Positions 13,669 to 22,474 are shown, numbered from the stretch's first letter. The stretch: DNA of 24,718 bases from an uncultured Chloroflexales bacterium (GCA_937902315.1 CALGUG010000032.1:1-24718), one strand, 5' to 3'. Notes: generated from the sequence alone by a model not told the origin. Numbers and translations are program-made.

Positions 13669-15744
13669 TTAGGAGTAGGCCGCGTTAAGCGCTTGGCTTG
13701 AAACACCATACAGGCCTTCTACCAGCGTATCGATGGCTTGGTCGTAACGAGGGTCGAGACTGGGGGCGCTGAGCTGCTGCTCTGCCAGCCAAGCCAGCAG
13801 GTCGTGGAGCAACTCTTCGTTGCCTGCCGCGCACTGCTCGTGGGCGAAGCTGGCGATGCGCTCGTGTTGCGCGTTGTAGAGCCAAGCTAGGATATGTGTT
13901 TTGGCGCTTTCGAGCTGTTGGCTGCGTTCACTAAGCGAACTGCGAAAGTTGATATTACGAATCGGCAGTTGGCGCAGGAATACCAGTTTGACTTGGGCCA
14001 GCATGCGCCCTTCTTCTCCGGTTTGAATGCGGTAGATCGTGCTGAGTAGTTGGCTGTTAAGTAGGGCCAGCAGGTAGAGCAACGAGATTTGGCTGCCGGG
14101 CTGTAGTTGGGTGGTGTGTAAGGTGTTATCGGCGTAAAATCGGGCGGCGTCGAGTGTGGCGATCAGGCGATCGGCCGTTTGGCGCGTAAGGATTTTGGTG
14201 GCTTGGAAGGAGCTTTCTTGGCGTAGCGACGCATAATCGCCCGCGCTGCGATCGATCAGCGACTTGTCATAATAAACATACCAACCGCTCCACTGCATGC
14301 GGTAGCGAGAGATATCGCTGCCTTTGAGCATGGGGTAGGCACGGGGGTGCTTGGCCTCGCGGCTGAAGAGCTTGTGGCGAATATTGCCCGAATGAATGCC
14401 CTCGTGGCTATGGGCGAAGTGTTCGAGCGCTTCGCAACAGCCTTCGATCTGTTTGAAGAGGGGGGCCATTTTGAGCAGGCGCAGATTGAATTGCTGGTTG
14501 GGCAGCTCGAGAAAGCTGGCTTGGGCTACGCTATGCTTCTCGCCTGTGCTGGTGCGCAGTACGATTTGGTGATTGCAGGGCGGGCTACCTTCCTGCACAA
14601 TGACAACAGCGGTCGGCACCAAGACCCCTCCGAAGGCCGAAAAGCTGTAATCGACGATCGACTCGAGCGTATGACTCAACAGGAAGCGTCGGAAGGCTGC
14701 GCTGTTGTGTTGCAGCATAAACACGTTGGGAATGATCATACCGCAGCGCCCGCGTGGGCGTACCAATGCGAGCGCACGCTCGACGAAGAGGTAGAAGGCG
14801 TCGAGCTCACGACCGCTTGTGCGGCTCCAGGCGCGCACCACTCGTTGTTCGGCTGCGCTGAGTTGGCTTACATAGGGCGGATTGCCCACAACGGCGTCGA
14901 AGCCGCCTCGCGCCGCTACGTGGGGAAAGGCCGCTTGCCAGTCGAGGCCATGTTCTTGGATCTGGTCGTGCTGTTCAGAGAAGAGCGGCCCAGTCAGGCT
15001 GTTGCCACAGCGAAGCTGGTGCTCTGCAAACTGCCAGTCTGGGCTGGCGCAATGCAGCCAGATACAGAGTTCTGCGGCGTGCACTGCTTCGGGGTCGCGG
15101 TCGACCCCATAGATGCAGCGCTCTGCCACACGTTGGCGCAGCGTTTGAAGATCGCTGTGAGCATCTTGTTGCGCGATCTGCTGGCTGATGTAGTCGATGG
15201 CCGCCAAGAGAAAGTGACCGCTGCCCATGGCAGGATCGAGCACGCTGAAGTCTGCAAGAATGCTATCGGAATCGCGTTCACGTAGAAGGGGTTGTAAGCT
15301 GGCAGCCACGATCGACTCGACGATGGCTTGAGGTGTGTAAAAGCTGCCGTTGGCTTTGCGCATAGCGCGGTCAGCCACTAGTTTCAAGCGCTCTTTAGTG
15401 CTCAGCAAACGGTAATTGAGCAAGAGCTCGTATAGGTCGCCCAGAGTGCGGGCGGGCATCGATCGCCAATCGATGTCGAGCGACTGCACAATCGCTAAGC
15501 ACTCGGCGTGAACGCTTGCATCGAGCTGCGTCTTGTAGTTGCGCAGCCGCTGCGGGAGTGTGAGGCCGCGCGCCAGCGCACAGGCGTCAGCACAGATGGT
15601 CATGCTCCAAGAACGTAAGAGGCGTTCCTGTTCGGACAAGCTAAGTGATTGCTGGCTAGAGAAGACGCTTGTGAGTAGAGGAAAAACGCGTTCGACAAGA
15701 ACCGAGTGAAGGTTTTGATCGATACTAGGAAAGCGTGAGCGCAT
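13669..15744 (-). CDS. N6-adenine DNA methyltransferase, Eco57I/TaqI-like
   Basis: A 691-residue S-adenosylmethionine-dependent DNA adenine methyltransferase. Motifs in order: GSFYTP (133-138), the SAM-binding motif I DPAMGSGHFLLAA (170-182), the acidic motif GVDRDPEA (213-220) and catalytic NPPY (288-291). After these comes a TaqI-like target-recognition region with LKGSDISRYRM and, near residue 570, LLYLLALLNSQLLS. The N-terminal ~130 residues show no PD-(D/E)xK nuclease motif, and the protein is shorter than typical type IIG enzymes (about 900-1200). No restriction gene flanks it, so it looks solitary. The start at 15744 has only a weak binding site. A palindrome at 15756-15771 sits immediately upstream and may regulate it. 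Confidence 0.88.
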   Translation of the reverse strand: MRSRFPSIDQNLHSVLVERVFPLLTSVFSSQQSLSLSEQERLLRSWSMTICADACALARGLTLPQRLRNYKTQLDASVHAECLAIVQSLDIDWRSMPARTLGDLYELLLNYRLLSTKERLKLVADRAMRKANGSFYTPQAIVESIVAASLQPLLRERDSDSILADFSVLDPAMGSGHFLLAAIDYISQQIAQQDAHSDLQTLRQRVAERCIYGVDRDPEAVHAAELCIWLHCASPDWQFAEHQLRCGNSLTGPLFSEQHDQIQEHGLDWQAAFPHVAARGGFDAVVGNPPYVSQLSAAEQRVVRAWSRTSGRELDAFYLFVERALALVRPRGRCGMIIPNVFMLQHNSAAFRRFLLSHTLESIVDYSFSAFGGVLVPTAVVIVQEGSPPCNHQIVLRTSTGEKHSVAQASFLELPNQQFNLRLLKMAPLFKQIEGCCEALEHFAHSHEGIHSGNIRHKLFSREAKHPRAYPMLKGSDISRYRMQWSGWYVYYDKSLIDRSAGDYASLRQESSFQATKILTRQTADRLIATLDAARFYADNTLHTTQLQPGSQISLLYLLALLNSQLLSTIYRIQTGEEGRMLAQVKLVFLRQLPIRNINFRSSLSERSQQLESAKTHILAWLYNAQHERIASFAHEQCAAGNEELLHDLLAWLAEQQLSAPSLDPRYDQAIDTLVEGLYGVSSQALNAAYS

Positions 15745-15755
15745 AGATTCCGCTA

Positions 15756-15788
15756 TCGCATTGGTATGCGAATCAAGTATGATACAAT
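15756..15788. promoter_or_regulatory. Promoter of the GH5-like gene overlapped by a palindrome
   Basis: On the plus strand TTGGTA (15761-15766) and TACAAT (15783-15788) are separated by 16 bases, a plausible promoter for the gene at 15867. The -35 box lies inside the palindrome TCGCAT-TGGT-ATGCGA (15756-15771), 12 bases from the methyltransferase start codon. A protein bound there could control both divergent genes. Confidence 0.45.
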
Positions 15789-15866
15789 ATTCCCTGATCT
15801 ATTATCGGCTATCTGCACGATCTTATCAAACACAGATGGCTCTAACCCGGTTATAAGGAGGTTGCG

Positions 15867-16994
15867 TTGATACTACAAAAACCCTTGCGACGATCTCTCA
15901 CGTCAAAATGTTTGGGATTGCTTCTCATCGCAATCTTGCTTTTAACTCCCGCCTATGCTTATCCCGAGCCCGATTATGCTTTGCCAAGCGTAAGCGCTGA
16001 AGGGTCGCAACTCTTTGTAAACGGCCAGCCTTTCGAAGTGCGTGGTGTTAACTATATTCACACGATCAATGCCGATGTCGAGCGTTGCGCTATGCTTCAC
16101 TTCGGCGCCGATACCAACTGCCCGTGGGATATGAATGCGATCGAGTCTGACATGGATCGATTCGCGGCCCACGGCGTGAACACCATTCGTATCTTCTTGA
16201 ACTATTATGTCTTCGGTGGCGCGCGCGAGCAAGACCCTAACTATAACCTCGATCTGCCCTTTGAGCATCTCGACTCTTTGATTGCGGCGGCTAACAGACG
16301 TGGTATCTATGTTCTGCCAGTCTTGTTAGCGAAGTTTCCGCAAGATCGCTTCGGCCCCCAACACACCGAACAGATCCTCGATCTGCACGTCCGCCCTGTG
16401 GTCTCGCATTTGGCAGGCAACCCGGGCGTGATCATGTGGGATCTCTTCAACGAGCCAGATATCGGCAGCCCGATCGATATCCGCTGTTGGGATTGGGACA
16501 ACGCTGCTTTTGAACTCTGTTTCCCGCTCGCCAACGAGCGTCTGCACTTCCTGCAGAAGGTGCACGATACCGTCAAAGCTATCGACCCCAATCGCTTGAT
16601 TACGATCAGCGCCGCTTTCGCTAAGAGCTACTTCCGCCCCGAAGGCGCTGACCTGCGCATGGCCGATCTGGTCGATGTCTACACTTTCCACTACTACGAT
16701 AACGACCCCTACGATAGCGGACGTTACGCTGAGCACTGGTATTACGGCCAAGGCTTCCCCGCCGATCTCGAGCGCAGCATTCGCGAACTGCACGCGATCC
16801 AGCTCAATAAGCCGGTTGTGGTGACAGAGATCGGCTTTCCAACGGGCGAAGGTGCTATGCGCCCCTTGAGCCAGCTCCAACCCGACCTCGAGCGCGCACG
16901 CGACGTGATCCGTGCCGAAGGCACGAGCGGCATGCTGCTCTGGCCCTTCCAAGTCGAGCCCGAGATCTTGATCCAAGGTCTCTACTATAACTAG
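15867..16994 (+). CDS. Secreted GH5-like glycoside hydrolase
   Basis: A 375-residue exported (beta/alpha)8 hydrolase of clan GH-A, close to cellulase/mannanase-type GH5 proteins. The signal peptide (LRRSLTSKCLGLLLIAILLL, cleavage near AYA, residue 31) is followed by LFVNGQPFEVRGVNY, the usual entry to the barrel. The two catalytic glutamates are placed correctly: acid/base E196 in MWDLFNEPD and nucleophile E321 in VVVTEIGFPTG. The start is TTG at 15867, supported by AAGGAG (15855-15860) six bases upstream; no better ATG or GTG fits. It diverges from the DNA methyltransferase gene. Substrate unknown (a beta-linked polysaccharide is likely). No carbohydrate-binding module is present. Confidence 0.88.
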   Translation: MILQKPLRRSLTSKCLGLLLIAILLLTPAYAYPEPDYALPSVSAEGSQLFVNGQPFEVRGVNYIHTINADVERCAMLHFGADTNCPWDMNAIESDMDRFAAHGVNTIRIFLNYYVFGGAREQDPNYNLDLPFEHLDSLIAAANRRGIYVLPVLLAKFPQDRFGPQHTEQILDLHVRPVVSHLAGNPGVIMWDLFNEPDIGSPIDIRCWDWDNAAFELCFPLANERLHFLQKVHDTVKAIDPNRLITISAAFAKSYFRPEGADLRMADLVDVYTFHYYDNDPYDSGRYAEHWYYGQGFPADLERSIRELHAIQLNKPVVVTEIGFPTGEGAMRPLSQLQPDLERARDVIRAEGTSGMLLWPFQVEPEILIQGLYYN

Positions 16995-17112
16995 GCGAAG
17001 CAGCGCCCGCCTTTCTTCAGTCCTTAAGTAGGCTTGCGTGAGCATGCAGGCCGTTGTGGATTTGCGCGGATCGATTTGGGTTGACATAATATTCAATAGC
17101 GATAGGTTATCG

Positions 17113-18162
17113 ATGCTAAAAGAGATTTCTGCTTTGCCTGGGCTGACAGGGATCGTCGCTCTAGGTGTGCATTGCTATGCGCTCGTTTTGCTGGCTTGGT
17201 TGATCGTTCACTTGACGCTTGGCGATCGTTGGTGGTGGCTGTTTCTGATCAATACCTTCGCCAGCTATCTCTTTGTGCTCTTGCCTGTGATGATTGTGAT
17301 CGGATTTTGGCTTGGGCGTGGTGATGTTTGGCTTTCGACGGCTGTGGTCAGCCTGATCTGGTTAGTGTTGTATGGGGCCTATCTGTTGCCTCCTTTCACC
17401 AAAGATGTGAGCGATGCACCCCGTTTGTGCGTTATGACCTTTAACGCCATGACCTGGAACACCGGCAACCAAGCCGAGACGCTCGCGGCCCTGCGCCAAA
17501 GCGATGCCGATCTGATCGCGATCCAAGAGCTGAATCTGCAGTTGAGCGAGGCTATCGAGCGTGAGCTGGCTGAGCTTTATCCCTATCGCTTGCTCGACCC
17601 GAGCGCTAGCGACCAAGGTATGGCCATTCTTAGCCGCTATCCCATGCGCGAGAGCGCTCAGCGCCTTGGAGGGGCTTGGATCGGCGATCCGCAAGTAGTC
17701 TATGTTGATGTTGCTGGCACACAGGTCACTGTAATCAATGTTCATAACGTTTCGTTTCCGGCTGTACTTTATGGCTGGCGCAAGGCGATCGAATGGTCGA
17801 CGATTCAGCGCGAAGAGCAGGCCCAACGTCTGGTACACTATGTCAAAGAACACCCGGGGCCAACCATCGTAGTTGGCGATTTCAATATGGGGCCACGCAA
17901 CCGCTCCTATCGCCTGATGCGCGAGGGATTTCGAGACGCTTGGCTGGAGGGCGGCTTCGGTTTTGGACACACCTTTCCGGGCGGAGAGGCGACCAATATG
18001 AACCTGCCATTTGTGGGGGATATTCGAGTGCCTGCCTGGTTGATCCGCATCGACTATATCTTTCACACCGCCGAATTGCAAGCGCTTCGCAGCGATTATG
18101 GGCCGTGGGACACTAAATCTGATCATCGCCCGATTCGGACTGTATTTGGATTAAAACCCTAG
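17113..18162 (+). CDS. Membrane-anchored endonuclease/exonuclease/phosphatase-fold protein
   Basis: A 349-residue protein with three N-terminal transmembrane helices (about 11-34, 41-67 and 72-92) and a C-terminal EEP domain that probably faces outward. Conserved EEP residues are present: MTFNAMTWN, E139 in IAIQELN, D256/N258 in VVGDFN and D337/H338 in SDHRPI. Family members include nucleases, phosphodiesterases and sphingomyelinase-like enzymes; membrane-anchored versions are often hydrolases of unknown substrate. The start is uncertain: ATG 17113 (MLKEISALPG) is preferred because it directly precedes the first helix, but ATG 17044 or GTG 17038 are in frame. The stop is 8 bases before the thrE-like gene, so the two are cotranscribed. 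Confidence 0.85.
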   Translation: MLKEISALPGLTGIVALGVHCYALVLLAWLIVHLTLGDRWWWLFLINTFASYLFVLLPVMIVIGFWLGRGDVWLSTAVVSLIWLVLYGAYLLPPFTKDVSDAPRLCVMTFNAMTWNTGNQAETLAALRQSDADLIAIQELNLQLSEAIERELAELYPYRLLDPSASDQGMAILSRYPMRESAQRLGGAWIGDPQVVYVDVAGTQVTVINVHNVSFPAVLYGWRKAIEWSTIQREEQAQRLVHYVKEHPGPTIVVGDFNMGPRNRSYRLMREGFRDAWLEGGFGFGHTFPGGEATNMNLPFVGDIRVPAWLIRIDYIFHTAELQALRSDYGPWDTKSDHRPIRTVFGLKP

Positions 18163-18170
18163 CAAGGACT

Positions 18171-19451
18171 ATGGAGCTACCTGAAGCCGAAACGCCGGAT
18201 ACAGAAGGGACGCTGCCGCCGAGTCGTCATCGCGACGAGCTGCGCGATATTTTGTCGCTCGCGCTCAACGGCGGGCAGTTGATGTTGGAGAATGGAGCCA
18301 GCACCGCTCGCGTCGAAGAGACGGTAGTGGCCATGGCGGTTGGTCTAGGGGCCGATTCGGTCGATGTCTTCGCGACCCCAACCGGAATCATCGCCTCGGC
18401 CCACGCCGAAGGTGAGCATCGCACCAAGCTGGTGCGCATCCTCGATACTACCCTCTTGTTAGGGCGGGTCAGCGATGTGCTCGATCTTTCGCGCAAGGTG
18501 GTGAAGCACAAACTCAGCCGCGACGAACTGCGGCGTGGCTTGGCCGAGATCGCCACCAAACCGCGCATCTACGGCCACTGGACGGTAACGCTGGCGGTTG
18601 TGATGGGCTGCTGTACCTTTGCGGCTCTGATCGGCGCGGGCTGCTACGAGCTTGGGGTCTGCGCAATCGCCTCTGCGATCGCTCAGCAGTTACGTGTCCT
18701 GCTGATTCGCATGCGTATCAACCGTTTGCTCAACACTGGGCTTGTAGCGGCGGCGGCTTCGGGGATCGCGCTGCTCGGTACCATGCAACAAGGCACACTG
18801 CCCAATGCGAGCGCGGTGATCAGCTCGGTGCTCTTTTTAGCGCCAGGCGTTGTGATGATGAGCGCGGTGCTCGATCTGTTCGGCGGCGATATGGTGGCGG
18901 GCGTCTCGCGCGCGGCCTCGGCCCTGATGACGCTTGTGGCGATCGCGGTCGGTATGTGGGCGGTTCTGCTGTTGGGCGGCATCACGGCGCTGCCCTCGGC
19001 GGCCGTTGCTCCGCCGCTGCTGCCCTCGCTGGGCCTAGCCTTCCTTGAAACGATCGCTTTTGCGATCGTCTTCGATGCGCCGCGCCGTTCGTTGCTGCCG
19101 GGCGGCCTGATCGGCATCGCGATGTATGCAGTTCACCTCGGTTTGCTGATCTATAACGCCCCTATGGAGGTGGCTATGTTTGGGGCTGGGTTGGTGGTGG
19201 GTATCTTGGGCGAGCTGTTTGCCCGCATCTTCCGCCTGCCCTCCACGATCTTCACCATTCCGGGCTTTATTGCGGTCGTGCCGGGTGTGCTGGCCTTCCG
19301 CACGGTGCTGGCCTTTGTGATGAACGACTATTCGCTCGGTTTGACCAGTCTGGTGCAGGCTTTTCTCTATACGGGTGCGCTGGCCGCTGGCCTCGGCACC
19401 GTCGAGCTGATGATGCGCACGTGGAAACAGAAACACGCCTTTATGCTGTGA
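18171..19451 (+). CDS. Threonine/serine exporter, ThrE family
   Basis: A 426-residue inner-membrane exporter of the ThrE family, which in Corynebacterium expels threonine and serine using the proton gradient. The N-terminal soluble region bears the hallmark LENGASTARVEETV (about 40-53) and DVFATPTGI. About ten membrane helices follow from residue ~136, spanning the DUF1212 half and the DUF3815 half fused in one chain. The ATG at 18171 has AAGGA two bases upstream and lies 8 bases after the EEP stop, so it is the second gene of that operon. A terminator (19471-19496) follows, and a threonine dehydratase gene converges from the other side, fitting a threonine/serine overflow role. Confidence 0.9.
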   Translation: MELPEAETPDTEGTLPPSRHRDELRDILSLALNGGQLMLENGASTARVEETVVAMAVGLGADSVDVFATPTGIIASAHAEGEHRTKLVRILDTTLLLGRVSDVLDLSRKVVKHKLSRDELRRGLAEIATKPRIYGHWTVTLAVVMGCCTFAALIGAGCYELGVCAIASAIAQQLRVLLIRMRINRLLNTGLVAAAASGIALLGTMQQGTLPNASAVISSVLFLAPGVVMMSAVLDLFGGDMVAGVSRAASALMTLVAIAVGMWAVLLLGGITALPSAAVAPPLLPSLGLAFLETIAFAIVFDAPRRSLLPGGLIGIAMYAVHLGLLIYNAPMEVAMFGAGLVVGILGELFARIFRLPSTIFTIPGFIAVVPGVLAFRTVLAFVMNDYSLGLTSLVQAFLYTGALAAGLGTVELMMRTWKQKHAFML

Positions 19452-19470
19452 TAGCAAATCCGTTCGTTTT

Positions 19471-19496
19471 CTTCAGCTTGCTGCGCTGAGGTTTTT
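19471..19496 (+). terminator. Terminator of the EEP-thrE operon
   Basis: CTTCAGC (19471-19477) and GCTGAGG (19485-19491) form a 7-bp stem with one G-T wobble and a 7-base loop, followed by TTTTT. It lies 19 bases after the stop and directly abuts repeat copy G. Confidence 0.75.
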
Positions 19497-19559
19497 GCCT
19501 TCCATTCGTTCCTTGGCGCGTCCGCCTACGGCTACCAACATCCCGCCCAACAAACGAGG
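19497..19559 (-). repeat. Dispersed intergenic element, copy G
   Basis: Minus-oriented copy containing CCATTCGTTCCTTGGCGCG, the core complement CGTCCGCCTACGGCTA (to 19534) and CCCGCCCAACAAACGAGG, the last identical to copy B. The usual TGGCGG end is missing; the terminator T-run of thrE lies where it should be. It lies between convergent genes. Confidence 0.78.
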
Positions 19560-19620
19560 CTTGTAGCTGTGTGTACCGAAAGACCTCTCCCAAGCCGACG
19601 ATTCAAACGGATTTCGTATC

Positions 19621-19779
19621 ATACCAGATCAAAGATGTGCGCTCTTGTAACGCAGAAAAACAAAAACGAGGAAAAGTTATGTAACATTTCGCGCGACAGC
19701 GCGAAATGTTACATAACAAACATTGTTAAGTTCCACTCTGCCGAAGGCTAAATTGGAAGCAATCAACCGGATTTCGTAT
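19621..19779. mobile_element. Palindromic MITE-like element, copy 1
   Basis: About 159 non-coding bases whose centre is a near-perfect cruciform: GTTATGTAACATTTCGCGC, loop GACA, and the exact complement GCGCGAAATGTTACATAAC (19 bp per arm, about 19675-19716). The ends ATACCAGATC and GATTTCGTAT are imperfect inverted repeats, and CGGATTTCGTAT occurs directly repeated at 19608-19619 and 19768-19779. TTCCACTCTGCCGAAGGC follows the palindrome in both copies. The rest of 19452-19967 holds the terminator, copy G and about 190 bases with nothing convincing. Confidence 0.75.
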
Positions 19780-19967
19780 GATAGCGCATAGACTGGTCCG
19801 CTTGCTCGGAAGGCAGATGAAAGCCGAACCTTGTTTAGAACAACACAAGAAAATGGAGATAATGAATGAGTCAGAAATGATACTCACTTCGATCAGCACA
19901 GTAATCGAGTCGCAGCAAAGCGAAATGTTCTCGGATTAGTGCTTGCAAAAATGTGAAAAATATATTA

Positions 19968-20927
19968 TTATCTGCCTTGGTAGCCTCTAAACACACTTTC
20001 AGCAGCGGCATTGCCGCCACAAATTAACGCAACCGGTTGTTTGTGATTGCTGATATCAACAACTCCGCCTTGAATCGCTGCTAATACAGCAGCACCTGCT
20101 GGCTCAACAAGCTGGTTACACTCCCGCCAGAGCCAACGCATTGCTTGGCGCATCTGATCATCGTTTACAAGCACAACCTCGTCGACATACTGCTGGGTGT
20201 ATTCCAGTGTGCGCGCTGAAACAGTTCGCGGTGCCAGTGTGTCTGCGATAGTGTTGATGCCGCCGATCTCAACAACACGTCCAGCGTCAAGCGCTGCTCG
20301 CATTTTTGGCGCGCCTGCTGGTTCGACACCAATGATCCGCACATTGGGGCGCTTTTGCTTGATGGCAAAAGACATACCGCTGATGAGACCACCACCGCCG
20401 ATAGCGATCAATACGCAGTCGAGCTCGGGCACATCATCGAGCAGCTCTAAACCAAGCGTTCCGGTTCCTTGTAGAGTGCCTTCGGCATCGAAAGGATGGA
20501 TGTAGAGACGACCTTCTTGCTCAGCGACCTGTTGGGCATAACGAAGTGTATCCGAGGGATTTTCGCCGTATTGCACAATTTCTGTGCCCCAAGCTGCGAT
20601 TCGCTCAACGCGGTCAGCGCTTGCGCTCTTGGGCAGATAGACGGTTGCGCGCACCCCTAGTTTGGCAGCAGCATAGGCGATCGCAAGGCCATGATTGCCG
20701 CCACTTGCCACAATAATGCCACGATCTCGTTCTTCTTGTGTTGCTTTCAAGATGTTGTTGAAAGCGCCACGCGCTTTGAAAGAGCCACTTACCTGAAGGT
20801 TTTCAAGCTTCAACTGTAACTGGGCGGGAAACTCGTCTGTCAAAAACGGTTTTGGCATAAGGGGAGTATGGCGAATATAGGGTGCAATGCGCTGGCGCGC
20901 TGTAATCACGTCGTCGAGATTGAGCAT
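19968..20927 (-). CDS. Threonine/serine dehydratase (catabolic type)
   Basis: A 319-residue fold-type II PLP enzyme that deaminates threonine to 2-oxobutyrate and/or serine to pyruvate in the cytoplasm. The PLP lysine is K51 in SGSFKARGAFNN; the substrate/PLP loop reads SGGNHGLAIAYAA (75-87) and the phosphate-binding loop is GGGGLISG (177-184). There is no C-terminal ACT domain, so it is a catabolic (TdcB-like) or racemase-related form rather than feedback-inhibited IlvA; a serine racemase is a possible alternative. The start at 20927 has GAGG about 9 bases upstream. It converges on the ThrE exporter gene, and a palindrome-bearing repeat lies between them. No terminator was found in its direction. 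Confidence 0.9.
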   Translation of the reverse strand: MLNLDDVITARQRIAPYIRHTPLMPKPFLTDEFPAQLQLKLENLQVSGSFKARGAFNNILKATQEERDRGIIVASGGNHGLAIAYAAAKLGVRATVYLPKSASADRVERIAAWGTEIVQYGENPSDTLRYAQQVAEQEGRLYIHPFDAEGTLQGTGTLGLELLDDVPELDCVLIAIGGGGLISGMSFAIKQKRPNVRIIGVEPAGAPKMRAALDAGRVVEIGGINTIADTLAPRTVSARTLEYTQQYVDEVVLVNDDQMRQAMRWLWRECNQLVEPAGAAVLAAIQGGVVDISNHKQPVALICGGNAAAESVFRGYQGR

Positions 20928-21389
20928 AGGTTTTCCTCAAAAGTACTACAAGTTCGCTAGGATAACGATAAGAACGAGTAATCGTAGTAATGACAGGGCC
21001 CGTCAAAAAGAACAGGTTCCTAACCAAGCTTTCGGCCTAGGAAGTATCGGGAAAGCTGTTGTATCTTACAGCAGGGACGATACTCCAAAGTTACAGGAGC
21101 GCCGAGAGCCGACTTTCAGTATCCGATTTTGAAGCTTACAGATTGCTGATGAAGCGAAGCATAGTTTCACTCATCAGAAAGCAGGGAGCTTCTATGCAGA
21201 TACAGTCTTCCCTGGCAAAACTGTAAAGCTATCAAGAATCATATCTACGTTCATCAATATCATATCATCAAAATAGAATGATATGTCATAAAACTAAGTC
21301 AACTAGTGAAGATAGTTGGTATAGGAATTGGTGAAGTTTGTTTGCTTACTGGCAAGTAGTCTCTAGTTAGCTTATTGAGGAGTCATCTC
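20928..21389. promoter_or_regulatory. Divergent intergenic region with operator-like repeats
   Basis: This 460-base region holds the promoters of the dehydratase (-) and aldo/keto reductase (+) genes. Visible structures are CATATCAT (21261-21268) with ATGATATG (21278-21285), an 8-bp inverted repeat with a 9-base centre in AT-rich DNA, and CTGATGA ... TCATCAG around 21148-21178. CAACTA ... TAGTTG lies at about 21300-21318. No clear -35/-10 pair stands out, and I see no gene. No copy of the dispersed repeat family occurs here. Confidence 0.35.
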
Positions 21390-22400
21390 ATGGAGTATCG
21401 TTTCTTTGGAAAGAGTGGACTAAAAGTAAGCGCTTTGGCTTTGGGCGCGATGACCTTTGGGCGTGAGCTTGATGAGGCCCAGAGCCACGCCATTCTCGAT
21501 CATTTTGTTGAGGCTGGCGGCAACTTTATCGACACCGCCGATGTCTATAGCCAAGGCGGATCGGAAACCATTATTGGAACCTGGCTCAAGAAGCAAAATC
21601 GTGATGATTTAGTGATCGCGACTAAAGTGCGCTACGGTATGGGCGGCATCAACAAGATTGGTTTGAGCCGCAAGCACATTATCGCTAGCGTCGATGCGAG
21701 CTTGCGCCGTTTGCAGACCGACTATATCGATCTTTATCAAGTGCACTGCTGGGATGCAGCTACCCCGCTCGAAGAGACCCTCTCGACGCTTGATGGCCTT
21801 GTGCGTAGCGGAAAAGTGCGCTATATCGGTGCCAGCAACTATAGCGGTTGGCAGTTGCAGAAGGCCATAGATCTGAGCAAGGCCAACGGCTGGGAAGTAT
21901 TTAGCTCATTGCAGCCCCAATACAACCTGCTTTGCCGCCAGACCGAATGGGAATTGATTCCGGTCAGCTTAAACGAAGGCTTGGCTGTGCTGCCTTGGAG
22001 CCCGCTGCGTGGCGGTTGGCTGAGTGGCAAATTCTATCGTGGTATGGAAGCGCCGCCCCCCGATTCGCGCGTTGCCTTTGCTGTTGAAAAAGGCTGGGGC
22101 GAAAGTTGGCCGGCTTATAACAATGAACACACTTGGAAGGTCATCGACGCTTTGCACGCGGTCTCGAAGGAGGTCGATCGTCTGCCAGCAAACGTCGCCG
22201 TGCGTTGGCTGCTTCAGAAGCCGGGCGTGACCTCGCCGATCATCGGTGTGCGCAGCCTCGAACAGTTGAAGAGCGCCTTTGGTGCCCTCGGTTGGACACT
22301 GAGTGCCGAGCATATGGCGCTGCTCGATGAAGCTAGCGCTGTCGAGCTGCCTTACCCCTACGAAATGGACGAACGCTCGAACCGAACGCGCCAGCGATAA
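21390..22400 (+). CDS. Aldo/keto reductase
   Basis: A 336-residue NAD(P)H-dependent (beta/alpha)8 oxidoreductase, expected to reduce aldehydes or ketones to alcohols in the cytoplasm. The catalytic tetrad is complete: D48 and Y53 in FIDTADVYSQGGSE, K79 in VIATKVR and H119 in LYQVHCWD. It resembles the AKR subgroup with the N-terminal MEYRFFGKSGLKVS signature (YajO/YakC-like). ATG 21390 is chosen because GAGGAG (21377-21382) lies 7 bases upstream; a TTG at 21375 would precede that site. The MBL-fold gene follows after a 74-base gap on the same strand with no terminator between, so they may be cotranscribed. Substrate unknown. Confidence 0.92.
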   Translation: MEYRFFGKSGLKVSALALGAMTFGRELDEAQSHAILDHFVEAGGNFIDTADVYSQGGSETIIGTWLKKQNRDDLVIATKVRYGMGGINKIGLSRKHIIASVDASLRRLQTDYIDLYQVHCWDAATPLEETLSTLDGLVRSGKVRYIGASNYSGWQLQKAIDLSKANGWEVFSSLQPQYNLLCRQTEWELIPVSLNEGLAVLPWSPLRGGWLSGKFYRGMEAPPPDSRVAFAVEKGWGESWPAYNNEHTWKVIDALHAVSKEVDRLPANVAVRWLLQKPGVTSPIIGVRSLEQLKSAFGALGWTLSAEHMALLDEASAVELPYPYEMDERSNRTRQR

Positions 22401-22474
22401 GCATCTCGAATGCTCCATCGCTTGTGCCGTCCTTCAAGCTTCGTAAAGAGAACATTGAGAGAATGGAGTGGGAG

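Noticed and set aside
14347..15285. 312-residue plus-strand open frame inside the DNA methyltransferase gene
   Set aside because: It lies wholly antisense to conserved methyltransferase motifs, has no binding site and no recognisable motif.
13669..15744. PglX/BREX or type IIG restriction enzyme
   Set aside because: Shares GSFYTP and NPPY motifs, but it is far shorter than PglX, lacks other brx genes and shows no nuclease motif.
19862..19939. 25-codon open frame with GGAG shortly upstream
   Set aside because: Spacing to GGAG is only 3 bases, and the peptide is not recognisable; too little to support a gene without conservation data.
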